64,000 nt of DNA from Enterococcus ureasiticus (GCF_001730285.1 NZ_MIJZ01000001.1:1116001-1180000); one strand, 5' to 3'. Shown: positions 1-8,949, counted from the first letter of the stretch. Numbers and translations are program-made. Notes: generated from the sequence alone by a model not told the origin.

Positions 1-658
1 TATTAGCGACAACTGGCATCAAAACTTGACCAAAATAATATCCGATAATAAATTTATATAAGAAGCCTAGGAAAAAATTATGAATTCCTTTCCCTAGAAA
101 GTCGACATATTTTTCAGGTGCTGGTGGATTTTCTACATCTTTTTCAAAACGGCGATAACGATCGATCGGTCCAGACGAAATCGTCGGAAAGAATAACAGA
201 AATTCAATATAACGGAAGATGTTATATTCTTTGATCGAGCCATCACGCATTTCCATGATGATCTGCACTGACTTGAAGGTCAAATAAGAAATACCAAGAA
301 ATCCTACCAATGAAGCATGTCCAGAAACAAAAGGCATTACCTTAACTAAAACTAATGGCAAAAGTGCTAAAAATACAGCCAGATAAAAGACCATACTTTC
401 ATTTTTCTTTTGGCGATAATGAAAATAAAACCAAACTAAGATCGTCTGCCAAATGACATAACCAATCAATGCCGCGCCTTGTTTCCAATCCTCACCACCA
501 AAACTCATATATAAGAACAATAGCGTAACTAAAACCTGATACCATGACCAACGTTTACCTTTGATCAATAAAGTCAGGATCATCGGTAAAAGTGCGATCA
601 ACAAGTAAATAAAATAAATCGGATTCGCATAAGGAATCATGTGAGGAAAGTCGATCAT
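1..658 (-). CDS. dltB: D-alanyl transfer protein DltB (N-terminal part, runs off window)
   Basis: This is the membrane-bound O-acyltransferase (MBOAT) that passes D-alanine from the carrier protein DltC across the membrane for teichoic acid modification. Only the first ~219 residues are in the window; the gene continues past base 1. Visible are several hydrophobic segments and the segment LTFKSVQIIMEMRDG, followed by FFPTISSGPIDRYRRF, typical of the DltB MBOAT region. The start ATG shares the bases ATGA with the stop of dltA, so the two are translationally coupled. Identification rests on the operon position after dltX-dltA and on the MBOAT-like segments. The catalytic histidine lies outside the window. 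Confidence 0.93.
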   Translation of the reverse strand, partial: MIDFPHMIPYANPIYFIYLLIALLPMILTLLIKGKRWSWYQVLVTLLFLYMSFGGEDWKQGAALIGYVIWQTILVWFYFHYRQKKNESMVFYLAVFLALLPLVLVKVMPFVSGHASLVGFLGISYLTFKSVQIIMEMRDGSIKEYNIFRYIEFLLFFPTISSGPIDRYRRFEKDVENPPAPEKYVDFLGKGIHNFFLGFLYKFIIGYYFGQVLMPVVAN

Positions 659-2172
659 GTTGCATTCACCTCATTCATCAGCCCTTTACGGTCGATCTTT
701 CCATTGGCTGTCAGCGGTAATCGTTCCACATAAATGAATTTCTGAGGAATCATATACTCCATCACTGATAAGCTTAATACTTCTTTAATTGCTTTTGATA
801 GTTTAAAATCTTTGTCAAAATCGTGAGGATTAGCGACTACAAAAGCTACTAGTTGCTGAACTTTATGATTTTGATATTTAGGTACAACTGCTGCTTGTTT
901 TACATAAGAAACACCAGCAAGATGATGATCAATATCTTCAAGTTCGATCCGATATCCATGCAGTTTGACCTGAAAATCGATCCGTCCATCATAAATCAGC
1001 ATACCCTCTTTTAATTTTCCAGCATCGCCTGTGCGATAAGCAGGTTGACCTTTATATTCAAAAAAAGCATCCGCTGTTTTTTCTGGATTATTTAGATAAC
1101 CTTTAGAAACGCTTGGTCCTGCGATTACGATTTCGCCAACTTCTGCTGCTGAAATTTCCTGTCCATCATTCATGATGTAAACATTCGTATCACTTTTTAC
1201 ATGACCGATCGGTACACGACTGTATTCATCTAATAATTCTTGTGTGATCTCCACGCCAGAAATGGCTACTGTTGCTTCTGTCGGCCCATACGTATTAAAG
1301 ACACGTGCTTTAGGAAAACGTTCCAATAATTTCTGTGCTGTTGCTTTAGGCAGCTCTTCTCCACAGAAAAGAAAAATCTTCAAACTATCAACATGTTGTC
1401 CATCAAATGTCGGTTCCATCAAACAGATATCCATAAATGAAGGTGTCGAAACCCAAACTTCTATTTCCAATGTCGGCAACACCTTAAATAATTGCTTAAA
1501 GTCATTGATAACCTCTTTACGCATTGGTGTTAAAGAACCACCTGAAGTCAACGCAGGATAGACATCCATCACTGATAAATCAAACGAATAAGGTGCTTGG
1601 GATAAAAAGCGCATGCCTTCAGTGATCCCAAAGTCTGTCAATTCCCAATTAACAAAGCTTAAAAGATTTGTATGACTAATCTGAACACCTTTGGGCACAC
1701 CCGTTGTTCCAGAGGTAAAAATAATATAGTAGGTTTCTGATTCAACAACAGGTTCTAGTGATGCGTCTGCAGTCCAAGATTTAGCACTAATCTCCTGTAG
1801 TTTTTCTAATGAAATTATTTCAGCACTAGTTTCCAGCTCGGGCCAGTCCCTGACAGAAAAAATCACTGCAGGTTCTGCTACCTCTAAAATCATCTCGATT
1901 CTTTCTTTTGGTGTGTGTGCTTCGATTGGTATGTATGGGTGTCCCGCTTTTGATGCACCTAAAAAACACGCCAACATTTCAAATTCTAATTCTCCGTAAA
2001 CGACTACTGGGCGAGTACGCTCTATGTTTTCTTGTAAATACGCAGCCACTGCATCAGAATTTTTTTTCAACTCTCCATAAGTATACGTTCGATTGGTTTC
2101 AATATAAACGGGGCGGTTCGGCTCCTTTATCCCCCAACGATCGATTGCTTCAATAATATTTAAAATCGTCAT
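655..2172 (-). CDS. dltA: D-alanine--D-alanyl carrier protein ligase DltA
   Basis: Cytoplasmic adenylation enzyme that activates D-alanine with ATP and loads it on the DltC phosphopantetheine, the first step of lipoteichoic/wall teichoic acid D-alanylation. The 505-residue length matches the family. The ATP-binding P-loop-like motif IIFTSGTTGVPKGV lies near residues 150-163, the motif FNTYGPTEATVA near 290-300, YRTGD near 380, and the C-terminal catalytic lysine region NGKIDRKGL near the end. It follows dltX by 14 bases and overlaps dltB by four bases. D-alanylation lowers the negative surface charge and gives resistance to cationic peptides, which fits the neighbouring BceAB-like transporter. 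Confidence 0.96.
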   Translation of the reverse strand: MTILNIIEAIDRWGIKEPNRPVYIETNRTYTYGELKKNSDAVAAYLQENIERTRPVVVYGELEFEMLACFLGASKAGHPYIPIEAHTPKERIEMILEVAEPAVIFSVRDWPELETSAEIISLEKLQEISAKSWTADASLEPVVESETYYIIFTSGTTGVPKGVQISHTNLLSFVNWELTDFGITEGMRFLSQAPYSFDLSVMDVYPALTSGGSLTPMRKEVINDFKQLFKVLPTLEIEVWVSTPSFMDICLMEPTFDGQHVDSLKIFLFCGEELPKATAQKLLERFPKARVFNTYGPTEATVAISGVEITQELLDEYSRVPIGHVKSDTNVYIMNDGQEISAAEVGEIVIAGPSVSKGYLNNPEKTADAFFEYKGQPAYRTGDAGKLKEGMLIYDGRIDFQVKLHGYRIELEDIDHHLAGVSYVKQAAVVPKYQNHKVQQLVAFVVANPHDFDKDFKLSKAIKEVLSLSVMEYMIPQKFIYVERLPLTANGKIDRKGLMNEVNAT

Positions 2173-2186
2173 GAAGTCTTCCCTCC

Positions 2187-2336
2187 CTAAAACTCATTGT
2201 AAATAAACGAGCCACCATCAATATTTTTGTAATGATATAAATAAATCAACATTAGCAGTATCCCAAAATAAAAAAGGGTTTTTCCAATGAATTTGCCCCA
2301 ATACTGTACATTAGGTTTATCAAAAAATTGTTTCAT
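2187..2336 (-). CDS. dltX: DltX, small teichoic acid D-alanylation protein
   Basis: A 49-residue protein read directly from the minus strand: it begins MKQFFDKPNVQYWGKF and ends GGSFIYNEF, with one central membrane helix (roughly residues 18-36). This is the pattern of DltX, the short protein encoded just before dltA in many Firmicutes and needed for D-alanine incorporation. The conserved C-terminal Phe-Ile-Tyr-type tail is known to matter in the family. A purine-rich ribosome site (TTGGAGGC) lies a little over ten bases upstream of the ATG, so this is the likely first gene of the operon. The gene is short and easily missed by gene callers. Confidence 0.9.
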   Translation of the reverse strand: MKQFFDKPNVQYWGKFIGKTLFYFGILLMLIYLYHYKNIDGGSFIYNEF

Positions 2337-2465
2337 TTTATTTTATGCCTCCAAAATTACACATATTCACATTTTTGTACTGCTATTGTAATCAAAACCA
2401 ACAAGAAAAGAAACTTAATTCGTGAATAAACGCTTCTTTTACACTAACAGTTTTGTCACTTGCGC

Positions 2466-2516
2466 ATAAAAAGAAGATGGGACAAAAAATCAAAATTATT
2501 GTTCCACCCTCTTTAT
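2466..2516 (-). terminator. Terminator after the BceAB operon
   Basis: An inverted repeat with arms AAAGAGGGTGGAACAA and TTGTCCCATCTTCTTT when read on the minus strand. Several positions pair as G-U only in that direction, and the downstream arm runs into CTTTTTATG. It lies 86 bases past the stop of the permease gene and also separates it from dltX. It resembles the GAGGCTG-GACAAA terminator-associated repeats at 20768 and 56605. Confidence 0.6.
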
Positions 2517-2601
2517 AGTAAAGAAAATACAAGAAAAATCATTATTTTTATCATTTTTCATATAAATATTGCATAGAATCACTTTAAAAAAATTTAAACT
2601 A

Positions 2602-4686
2602 TTACCAATCTCTTCCATGGATAATCCGAGAATAAATCGCTGATGTTAAGAAGTAATATGCTAAATAAATCAAAATCAACATCCCGCAAGAAAGATAGGC
2701 CAACCAATAACCAGAACTTGAGATATATTTACTCAAAACATAAATCGCAAACGTTGCATGTAAGACACCAATAATCATCGGTGGAAAGAAAATAATGCTG
2801 TTTTGCTGATAGACAAGTTTGGTGATTTCTTTTTTAGGAATGCCGATTTTCTTTAACAGATCATAACTTTCTTTTTCTCGCTCAGCCTCAGAAAATTGTT
2901 GCAACATCAAAATACTGCCTGTTATGATCAGTGCTAAAATGCCTAAAAACATTGCCACATAAATAAATAATCCCATTACTCTTCTCTGATATCTTAGTTC
3001 AGTAAAACGACTAGTATAGTTTAATTGGGAATATTCCTGCTCGTCTTCTTCTGAATACTCCTGTGGATTCTTTTTTTCAGGATGTAGACTAGTTTTTGAT
3101 GTATAGCCTTCCAGCCGGTTATTGTCCCACTGATACTTGTAATAAACAGGTGCGATCCAATTAGGTTTTACAGTCTCCGATAACTTGTTAGCCAAAACTT
3201 CTTCATCTTTTGCTTGTATATTAAAGGCCATGAGCGTGTATGTAATACCGGAGTTTATCGCATTAAACTGTTCATCCGATACCACAATTGTAGGAAAACT
3301 GTATCTTAATAAATCTTGACCCAAATAATCTAGCCGCACATCAGCAACATGAAGTTTAATTCCTTCTGATAAATTAATAGCAGAGCCATAACGAATAAAA
3401 CCGCTTAGTATATTTTGTATACTATCTAAAATAACAACGTCTTGTTTATTTTTTAGATTGATATTTTTTAAATAAGGGTTTATTTTTTGAAATTCCCGAT
3501 AATTTGAAAGTGACAATAGATTTACAGGACTAATTCTGCTTTCTTTTTCGTCCTGTCCAATTTTAAGATGAAATTGGCTACCCGTCAACTTATAATTTAA
3601 TTTAACTAATGAATCAATAGTTGTATCCGTTTCCTTTTCGATTATTTGATCTATTTCCTTGAAAGTATCTTCTGCGACAATAAAATCAGTTGGTGCTGTT
3701 GAATTTACTGAATTCATCCCTAATGTATAAATAGATGCTGCTCCGCCGATCATCCCTAATGCAATTGCAATAAAAATAGTCACCGTAAATAACGTATGTC
3801 CACTTCTTTTAATATGAAGTTTGGTATTTCCTAATGCTAACATATTCAAATCTCGATAATAATTGAATTTACTCTTTCCAAATAGAAACGCAATTAAGTA
3901 CATCGTGTATTTAAAAAATAGATACGTTCCCACTAAACAAGTAAACATAATTACTAAAGGAACAAGAAAAAAGCCAGAAAAACCTATGGATGTATGGGTT
4001 AAAGCTGCACCAAAACGAATGACGTTATATGACAAAAAATAGCCAATACTAATAAACACTAACCCAAGAATACCTAAACATCCTTTTAATAGTGACAATT
4101 TATTTGGGTTAGCTGTATTTTTTTCAATTGGTTTAAGTAGGTTTGTTACTTGATAACGATAAATCAGCCAACTACTTCGAAGAGAGACCGCTAGCAACAT
4201 GAAAACAAATACTATACTTGTTTGAACCATAGATGGAATTGAGACAAAAAATAGACTTTCCACTTGTAAAAACATTGCTTTTGCTAAAATCATCGAAAAT
4301 AGCTTAGATAAAATAATTCCTAGTAAAATCCCCGTGACTAAAGATGCTGCCCCTAAAATGAGTGTTTCAACAAAAAATAAATATGAAATCCGCCCTTTTC
4401 GCATACCGATTAAATGATATAAACCGATTTCTTTCCCTCGTTTTAATAAGAAGAAATGATTCGCCGCAAACATAAATCCTAAAATCATGACCACAACAAG
4501 AATACCGCCCAAATTCATCGCTCCGTTGATGTGGACCTCTTGCCCGACTCTATTTGCCAGTGTTCTATTGTAAGTAATCGCACTAAAGCAATAGTAAACA
4601 ACTACCGCAAAGGTCATACTGACAAAGTAAACTAAATAATTGAGAAATTGGCCTTTGAAATTTTTCCATGACAAATTAAAAATCAT
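2602..4686 (-). CDS. BceB-type ABC transporter permease (antimicrobial peptide resistance)
   Basis: A FtsX-like permease of the BceB/VraE/MbrB class that works with a BceA ATPase to free or sense cell-wall-targeting peptide antibiotics. The protein has about 694 residues. The N-terminal half has several membrane helices (segments such as LNYLVYFVSMTFAVVVYYCF). A large extracellular segment of ~200 residues lies around residues 320-540, followed by three or so further helices, which is the layout of this class. The start is placed at the ATG inside the end of the ATPase gene because GGAGGTGG sits eight bases upstream; a TTG seven codons earlier is also open. It overlaps the ATPase gene by 11 bases. 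No BceRS-type kinase or regulator is adjacent. The substrate is unknown. Confidence 0.88.
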   Translation of the reverse strand: MIFNLSWKNFKGQFLNYLVYFVSMTFAVVVYYCFSAITYNRTLANRVGQEVHINGAMNLGGILVVVMILGFMFAANHFFLLKRGKEIGLYHLIGMRKGRISYLFFVETLILGAASLVTGILLGIILSKLFSMILAKAMFLQVESLFFVSIPSMVQTSIVFVFMLLAVSLRSSWLIYRYQVTNLLKPIEKNTANPNKLSLLKGCLGILGLVFISIGYFLSYNVIRFGAALTHTSIGFSGFFLVPLVIMFTCLVGTYLFFKYTMYLIAFLFGKSKFNYYRDLNMLALGNTKLHIKRSGHTLFTVTIFIAIALGMIGGAASIYTLGMNSVNSTAPTDFIVAEDTFKEIDQIIEKETDTTIDSLVKLNYKLTGSQFHLKIGQDEKESRISPVNLLSLSNYREFQKINPYLKNINLKNKQDVVILDSIQNILSGFIRYGSAINLSEGIKLHVADVRLDYLGQDLLRYSFPTIVVSDEQFNAINSGITYTLMAFNIQAKDEEVLANKLSETVKPNWIAPVYYKYQWDNNRLEGYTSKTSLHPEKKNPQEYSEEDEQEYSQLNYTSRFTELRYQRRVMGLFIYVAMFLGILALIITGSILMLQQFSEAEREKESYDLLKKIGIPKKEITKLVYQQNSIIFFPPMIIGVLHATFAIYVLSKYISSSGYWLAYLSCGMLILIYLAYYFLTSAIYSRIIHGRDW

Positions 4687-5443
4687 TGGCACGGCCACCT
4701 CCACCAATCGTTGCTTGCATGTCGATTACCCGATTAAAAAATTCTTTTCTTGAACCTTGTCGAACTACTTCTGAAAAAATCACACCATCTTTAATAAACA
4801 AAATACGATTACAGTAGCTTGCAGTATAAGGATCATGCGTGACCATCATGATCGTCGCATCATCTTGTAAGTTCATATTTGTCATATATTGCAGCAACTC
4901 AGCCGCTGACTTAGAATCCAAAGATCCTGTTGGTTCATCTGCAAAAATTATTTTTGGTTTGGTGATCAACGCACGAGCTGCAGCTACTCGTTGTTTTTGT
5001 CCAACAGAAATAGCATTTGGATAAGCATTCAATATTTGGTCGATCCCCAAAACGTTGGCAACATGTACTAAACGCTCCTCCATTTCAGCTAAGGACATTC
5101 GATCAACAGTCAAAGGCAGCAAGATATTATCTTTTACAGTCAAGGTATCCATTAGGTTAAAATTTTGAAAGATAAAGCCTAACTTTTTGCGTCGGAAATC
5201 ACTGATTTGATTATCTCGCATTTTTAAAATGTCTTGACCATCGATTTGAACCGTTCCGATTGTTGGTAAAGCAATTGTTGAGATAGTACTCAATAAAGTG
5301 GATTTACCTGCGCCACTTGGTCCCATGATCCCTACAAATTCCCCTTGATCAACTGAAAAGGAAATATTATTCAATACCTGTACTTTATTATTTCGATACC
5401 CATATGATTTGCTCAAATGATTTACTTCTAAAATTTTTTTCAT
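4676..5443 (-). CDS. BceA-type ABC transporter ATP-binding protein
   Basis: ATPase partner of the downstream permease. The Walker A motif GPSGAGKST is near residue 40, the Q-loop is in GFIFQNFNLMDTLTV, Walker B is IIFADEPTGSLDSKS, and the H-switch is MMVTHD. The 255-residue length is normal for the BceA/MacB group. The ABC signature, usually LSGGQQQR, reads ISVGQKQR, so the first signature glycine is replaced by valine. The translation start follows a short GGAGCG-type ribosome site. Together with the permease it forms a two-gene operon closed by the terminator at 2466. A regulatory two-component system must be elsewhere, if present. Confidence 0.9.
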   Translation of the reverse strand: MKKILEVNHLSKSYGYRNNKVQVLNNISFSVDQGEFVGIMGPSGAGKSTLLSTISTIALPTIGTVQIDGQDILKMRDNQISDFRRKKLGFIFQNFNLMDTLTVKDNILLPLTVDRMSLAEMEERLVHVANVLGIDQILNAYPNAISVGQKQRVAAARALITKPKIIFADEPTGSLDSKSAAELLQYMTNMNLQDDATIMMVTHDPYTASYCNRILFIKDGVIFSEVVRQGSRKEFFNRVIDMQATIGGGGRANDF

Positions 5444-5634
5444 ATTTTTTCGCTCCAGTTTATTCGTTATCCCTATTCTATCAATATTTTGTGTGGCTGA
5501 ACATCGTTTCCTCTTACAATTAAGTAATAATAAAAAAAAATTTAGTAATCATTTATTTTTCTAAGGGAGAATGTTGTGACAATTTCCACAAACCTTTTAG
5601 GGAGTTGTTTTCACTATTTTTTCATTTCTAATAA

Positions 5635-5692
5635 ACACTATATGTAGTTGTAAATGTATGTGGAAAATTAAATTTCACACTATATATAGTTG
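5635..5692 (+). promoter_or_regulatory. Two NrdR boxes upstream of nrdD
   Basis: Two near-identical 16-mers, ACACTATATGTAGTTG at 5635-5650 and ACACTATATATAGTTG at 5677-5692, match the NrdR operator consensus (acaCwAtATaTwgtgt). NrdR is the ATP/dATP-sensing repressor of ribonucleotide reductase genes. The pair sits 44-101 bases upstream of nrdD. Centre-to-centre distance is 42 bases, about four helical turns; three turns is the commoner spacing. The -10 element is probably the TATGATAGT-like stretch near 5713. Confidence 0.85.
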
Positions 5693-5735
5693 AAAGATTT
5701 ATTGAATTGTTTTATGATAGTGAAGGAATAAATCT

Positions 5736-7946
5736 ATGAGGAGATGGGTAGCAATGATGGAGATTAAGCAAGCTAATAATGAAGTGAGTTCTACTGATTC
5801 AAGCTTACATACGATGAAAATCGTTAAAAGAGATGGACGATTGGTTGATTTTGATGATCGAAAAATTTATGCCGCTTTGATCAAAGCTGAACAAAAAATT
5901 CGCGGTTCTTTGGACCCGCTTGCCCATGAACGCATTCAAGAAATTGTGGAAAGAATCGATCAGGAAATTTCAGATCGTTTCGTTGAAAATGTAAAAATCT
6001 ATGAAATCCAAAATATCGTCGAACATATTTTACTAGCAAGAAATGAATATGAGTTAGCAGAAGAATACATCAATTACCGTACTCGCCGTGATTTTGAGCG
6101 TAGTAAAGCTACAGATATCAACTTTACAATCGGTAAGTTGATCAATAAAGATCAATCTGTCGTGAATGAAAACGCCAATAAAGACAGTGATGTCTTCAAT
6201 ACACAACGAGATTTAACAGCTGGGATCGTTGGTAAATCGATTGGGCTTAAAATGTTGCCTCCTCATGTTGCTAATGCACATCAAAAAGGAGATATCCATT
6301 ATCACGACTTAGACTACCATCCATATACACCAATGACAAACTGCTGTTTGATTGATTTTAAAGGTATGCTGAATAATGGATTTAAAATCGGAAATGCAGA
6401 AGTTGAAGCACCAAAGTCGATCCAAACTGCGACTGCCCAAATTTCGCAAATCATTGCAAACGTAGCGTCAAGCCAGTACGGCGGTTGTTCAGCAGACCGT
6501 GTGGATGAATTGTTAGCTCCATTTGCTGAATTAAATTATCAAAAACATTTAGCAGATGCAAAAGAATGGATCGAAGGCTCTGATCGTCAAGAAGCCTACG
6601 CTAAAAGTAAAACAAAAAAAGATATTTACGATGCGATGCAAAGTTTAGAATATGAAATCAATACCCTATTCACTTCTAATGGTCAGACCCCTTTTACTTC
6701 TTTAGGATTTGGTTTGGGTCTGAGCTGGTTTGAACGTGAAATTCAACGAGCAATTTTACAAATTCGGATCAATGGTTTAGGTAGTGAACACAGAACGGCT
6801 ATTTTCCCTAAATTGATTTTCACATTAAAACGTGGTGTAAATTTAAATGAAACAGATCCAAATTACGATGTAAAACAATTGGCATTAGAATGTGCAACAA
6901 AACGGATGTACCCTGATGTCTTAAATTATGACAAGTTAGTTGATTTAACAGGCAGCTTTAAAGTACCGATGGGATGTCGTTCTTTCCTACAAGGCTGGAA
7001 AGATGAACAGGGAGAAGAAATCAATGTGGGCCGTATGAATTTAGGCGTCGTTACCTTGAACCTTCCGAGAATCGCAATGGAAGCTCAAGGTGATGTGGAT
7101 AAATTCTGGACACTTTTAGGTGAGCGTCTTGAAACAATGAAAGATGCTTTAGTTTATCGTGTTGAACGTTGTAAAGAAGCAACACCTGCAAATGCTCCTA
7201 TCCTTTATATGTACGGGGCTTTTGGAAAACGTTTATCTAGAAAAGAATCGGTTAATGAATTATTCAAAAATAAACGTGCGACTGTTTCGCTAGGTTATAT
7301 TGGTTTATACGAAGTCGCATCTGCATTTTACGGTGGTGACTGGGAAACAAATCCTGAAGCGAAAGACTTTACGATTGAAATCTTAAAGGATTTAAAAGCT
7401 CATGCAGATGAATGGGGCAATGATTATGGGTATCACTTTAGCGTGTATTCAACTCCTAGTGAAAGTTTGACTGATCGCTTCTGTCGTTTAGATACTGAAA
7501 AATTCGGAGTGGTAGAAAATATTACGGATAAAGAATATTACACAAACAGTTTCCATTATGATGTTCGTAAAAATCCAACTCCTTTTGAAAAACTAGATTT
7601 CGAAAAAGATTATCCACAATATTGCTCTGGCGGTTTTATTCATTACTGTGAATATCCTGTTTTACAGCAAAACCCTAAAGCTTTGGAATCTGTTTGGGAT
7701 TATGCTTATGATCGTGTTGGCTATCTGGGAACAAATACACCGATCGATCACTGTTACGAATGCAACTTTGAAGGTGATTTCAATCCAACACAACGCGGCT
7801 TTGAATGCCCACAATGCGGTAACCACGATCCAAAATCCTGTGATGTTGTGAAACGAACTTGCGGCTATCTAGGCAATCCCCAAGCACGGCCTATGGTTCA
7901 TGGAAGACATAAAGAAATATCTTCTCGAGTAAAACATATGAAATAA
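5736..7946 (+). CDS. nrdD: Anaerobic ribonucleoside-triphosphate reductase NrdD (class III)
   Basis: Glycyl-radical enzyme that makes dNTPs from NTPs without oxygen and is activated by NrdG. An N-terminal ATP-cone (around residues 27-118, VKRDGRLVDFDDRKIYAAL) gives allosteric control. The central reductase domain contains NCCLIDF and YGGCSADR cysteines. The C terminus has a zinc site with two CxxC pairs (CYEC and CPQC) and the glycyl-radical segment RTCGYLGNPQARP about 25 residues from the end. At 736 residues it is full length. Two starts compete: ATG at 5736 behind AAGGAA, or ATG at 5754/5757 behind GAGGAG. NrdR boxes lie upstream, and nrdG follows after a repeat-rich gap of 325 bases. Confidence 0.96.
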   Translation: MRRWVAMMEIKQANNEVSSTDSSLHTMKIVKRDGRLVDFDDRKIYAALIKAEQKIRGSLDPLAHERIQEIVERIDQEISDRFVENVKIYEIQNIVEHILLARNEYELAEEYINYRTRRDFERSKATDINFTIGKLINKDQSVVNENANKDSDVFNTQRDLTAGIVGKSIGLKMLPPHVANAHQKGDIHYHDLDYHPYTPMTNCCLIDFKGMLNNGFKIGNAEVEAPKSIQTATAQISQIIANVASSQYGGCSADRVDELLAPFAELNYQKHLADAKEWIEGSDRQEAYAKSKTKKDIYDAMQSLEYEINTLFTSNGQTPFTSLGFGLGLSWFEREIQRAILQIRINGLGSEHRTAIFPKLIFTLKRGVNLNETDPNYDVKQLALECATKRMYPDVLNYDKLVDLTGSFKVPMGCRSFLQGWKDEQGEEINVGRMNLGVVTLNLPRIAMEAQGDVDKFWTLLGERLETMKDALVYRVERCKEATPANAPILYMYGAFGKRLSRKESVNELFKNKRATVSLGYIGLYEVASAFYGGDWETNPEAKDFTIEILKDLKAHADEWGNDYGYHFSVYSTPSESLTDRFCRLDTEKFGVVENITDKEYYTNSFHYDVRKNPTPFEKLDFEKDYPQYCSGGFIHYCEYPVLQQNPKALESVWDYAYDRVGYLGTNTPIDHCYECNFEGDFNPTQRGFECPQCGNHDPKSCDVVKRTCGYLGNPQARPMVHGRHKEISSRVKHMK

Positions 7947-8208
7947 AAAGCGGAACGAACCGGTTAGATCTCGAACAAATTAGGAAAATAATGTGAAGAT
8001 GCTTTCTATCTTTACAGTATTTTATCTATTTGTTGAGAGATCTGGTTCGTGCAGCTAGATTAAATAAAAAGTGGAATAAGCCGTTTAGCTCTCGAATAAT
8101 AAGGAAGAAAAATATAGCGATGCTTTTTATCGCGGATTTTTACTCCTTATTATTGAGAGAGCTGGCTTATGCAGCTAGATTAAATAAAAAGCAGAACGAA
8201 CCAATCAC
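7943..8208 (+). repeat. Two tandem ~120-bp hairpin repeats plus a partial third copy
   Basis: Unit A spans about 7943-8062, unit B 8063-8182, and unit C (8183-8208) is only a start. Each begins with AAAAAGYRGAAYRA and ends with GCAGCTAGATTAAAT. Each folds on itself: in A, ACGAACC pairs with GGTTCGT, AGATCTC with GAGATCT, and AACAAAT with ATTTGTT. In B, the same places read ATAAGCC/GGCTTAT, AGCTCTC/GAGAGCT and AATAATAAGGA/TCCTTATTATT. The arms therefore changed together. A 75-codon ORF across them is a by-product of the repeats. Confidence 0.85.
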
Positions 8209-8213
8209 CAAAA

Positions 8214-8255
8214 AAAACGATGTCTCCTGCACTTTTGCAGGCATCGTTTTTATTT
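8214..8255 (+). terminator. Hairpin terminator between nrdD and nrdG
   Basis: AAAACGATG and CATCGTTTT flank an inner stem CCTGCA/TGCAGG, and the 3' arm runs into TTTTTATTT. It ends only about 17 bases before the nrdG start codon, so nrdG would be read by partial read-through or translation-linked antitermination. Confidence 0.8.
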
Positions 8256-8271
8256 GAAAGGATGACTAAAA

Positions 8272-8874
8272 ATGAGAAATCCTAAACCACAAGAATGGCT
8301 AGCAGAGGAACTTAGTCAAAATTATATTGCCGATTATAAAGCATTTAACTTTGTAGATGGTGAAGGTGTCCGAAATAGCCTATATGTTAGCGGTTGTTTA
8401 TTTGCTTGTGAAGGTTGTTTTAATCAAGCAGTCCAAAATTTTCGCTACGGCAAACCTTTTACCAAAGAATTAGAAGATAAAATTATTGAAGATTTATCTC
8501 ACGATTATGTACAAGGACTGACCTTATTAGGCGGTGAACCCTTTTTAAATACAGAAGTTTGTTTGACTGTTGTTGATCGAGTTCATCAAGAATTTGGACA
8601 AGAAAAAGATATCTGGTCTTGGTCTGGTTATACTTTTGAAGAACTCCTGTTAGAGTCCGACGATAAACTTGAATTATTAAGAAAAATAGATATTTTAGTT
8701 GACGGACGTTTTGAGTTATCGAAAAGAAATTTGAATTTACAATTCAGAGGCAGCAGCAATCAGCGAATCATCGATGTCAAAAAATCTTTAGCTAGTGGGC
8801 AAGCTGTCATTTGGGACAAATGCCATGATGCTGAACAAGCCTATGAGCAAATAAAAAAAGGCAAATTGATTTAA
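8272..8874 (+). CDS. nrdG: Anaerobic ribonucleotide reductase-activating protein NrdG
   Basis: Radical-SAM activase that uses a [4Fe-4S] cluster and S-adenosylmethionine to generate the glycyl radical on NrdD. The cluster motif CLFACEGCF (CxxxCxxC spacing) is near residues 42-50, followed by the TLLGGEPFLN motif near residue 83 for SAM binding. The 200-residue length is somewhat longer than E. coli NrdG (154) but usual for lactic acid bacteria, and the N-terminal 20 residues are an extension. AAAGGATG precedes the ATG. It is the functional partner of nrdD, from which it is separated by the tandem hairpins and a terminator. Confidence 0.95.
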   Translation: MRNPKPQEWLAEELSQNYIADYKAFNFVDGEGVRNSLYVSGCLFACEGCFNQAVQNFRYGKPFTKELEDKIIEDLSHDYVQGLTLLGGEPFLNTEVCLTVVDRVHQEFGQEKDIWSWSGYTFEELLLESDDKLELLRKIDILVDGRFELSKRNLNLQFRGSSNQRIIDVKKSLASGQAVIWDKCHDAEQAYEQIKKGKLI

Positions 8875-8902
8875 AGTTTAGATCATAAATGAAACTAATA
8901 TT

Positions 8903-8949
8903 ACCTGATAAAGTAGCAGAAGAATTCTTTTGCTACTTTATCAGGTTTT
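8903..8949 (+). terminator. Terminator after nrdG
   Basis: Long perfect stem ACCTGATAAAGTAGCA paired with TGCTACTTTATCAGGT, followed by TTTTC, 29 bases after the nrdG stop codon. Confidence 0.88.

Noticed and set aside
8030-8257. 75-codon ORF between nrdD and nrdG
   Set aside because: It lies across the two hairpin repeats and the terminator, and its sequence merely echoes the repeat.
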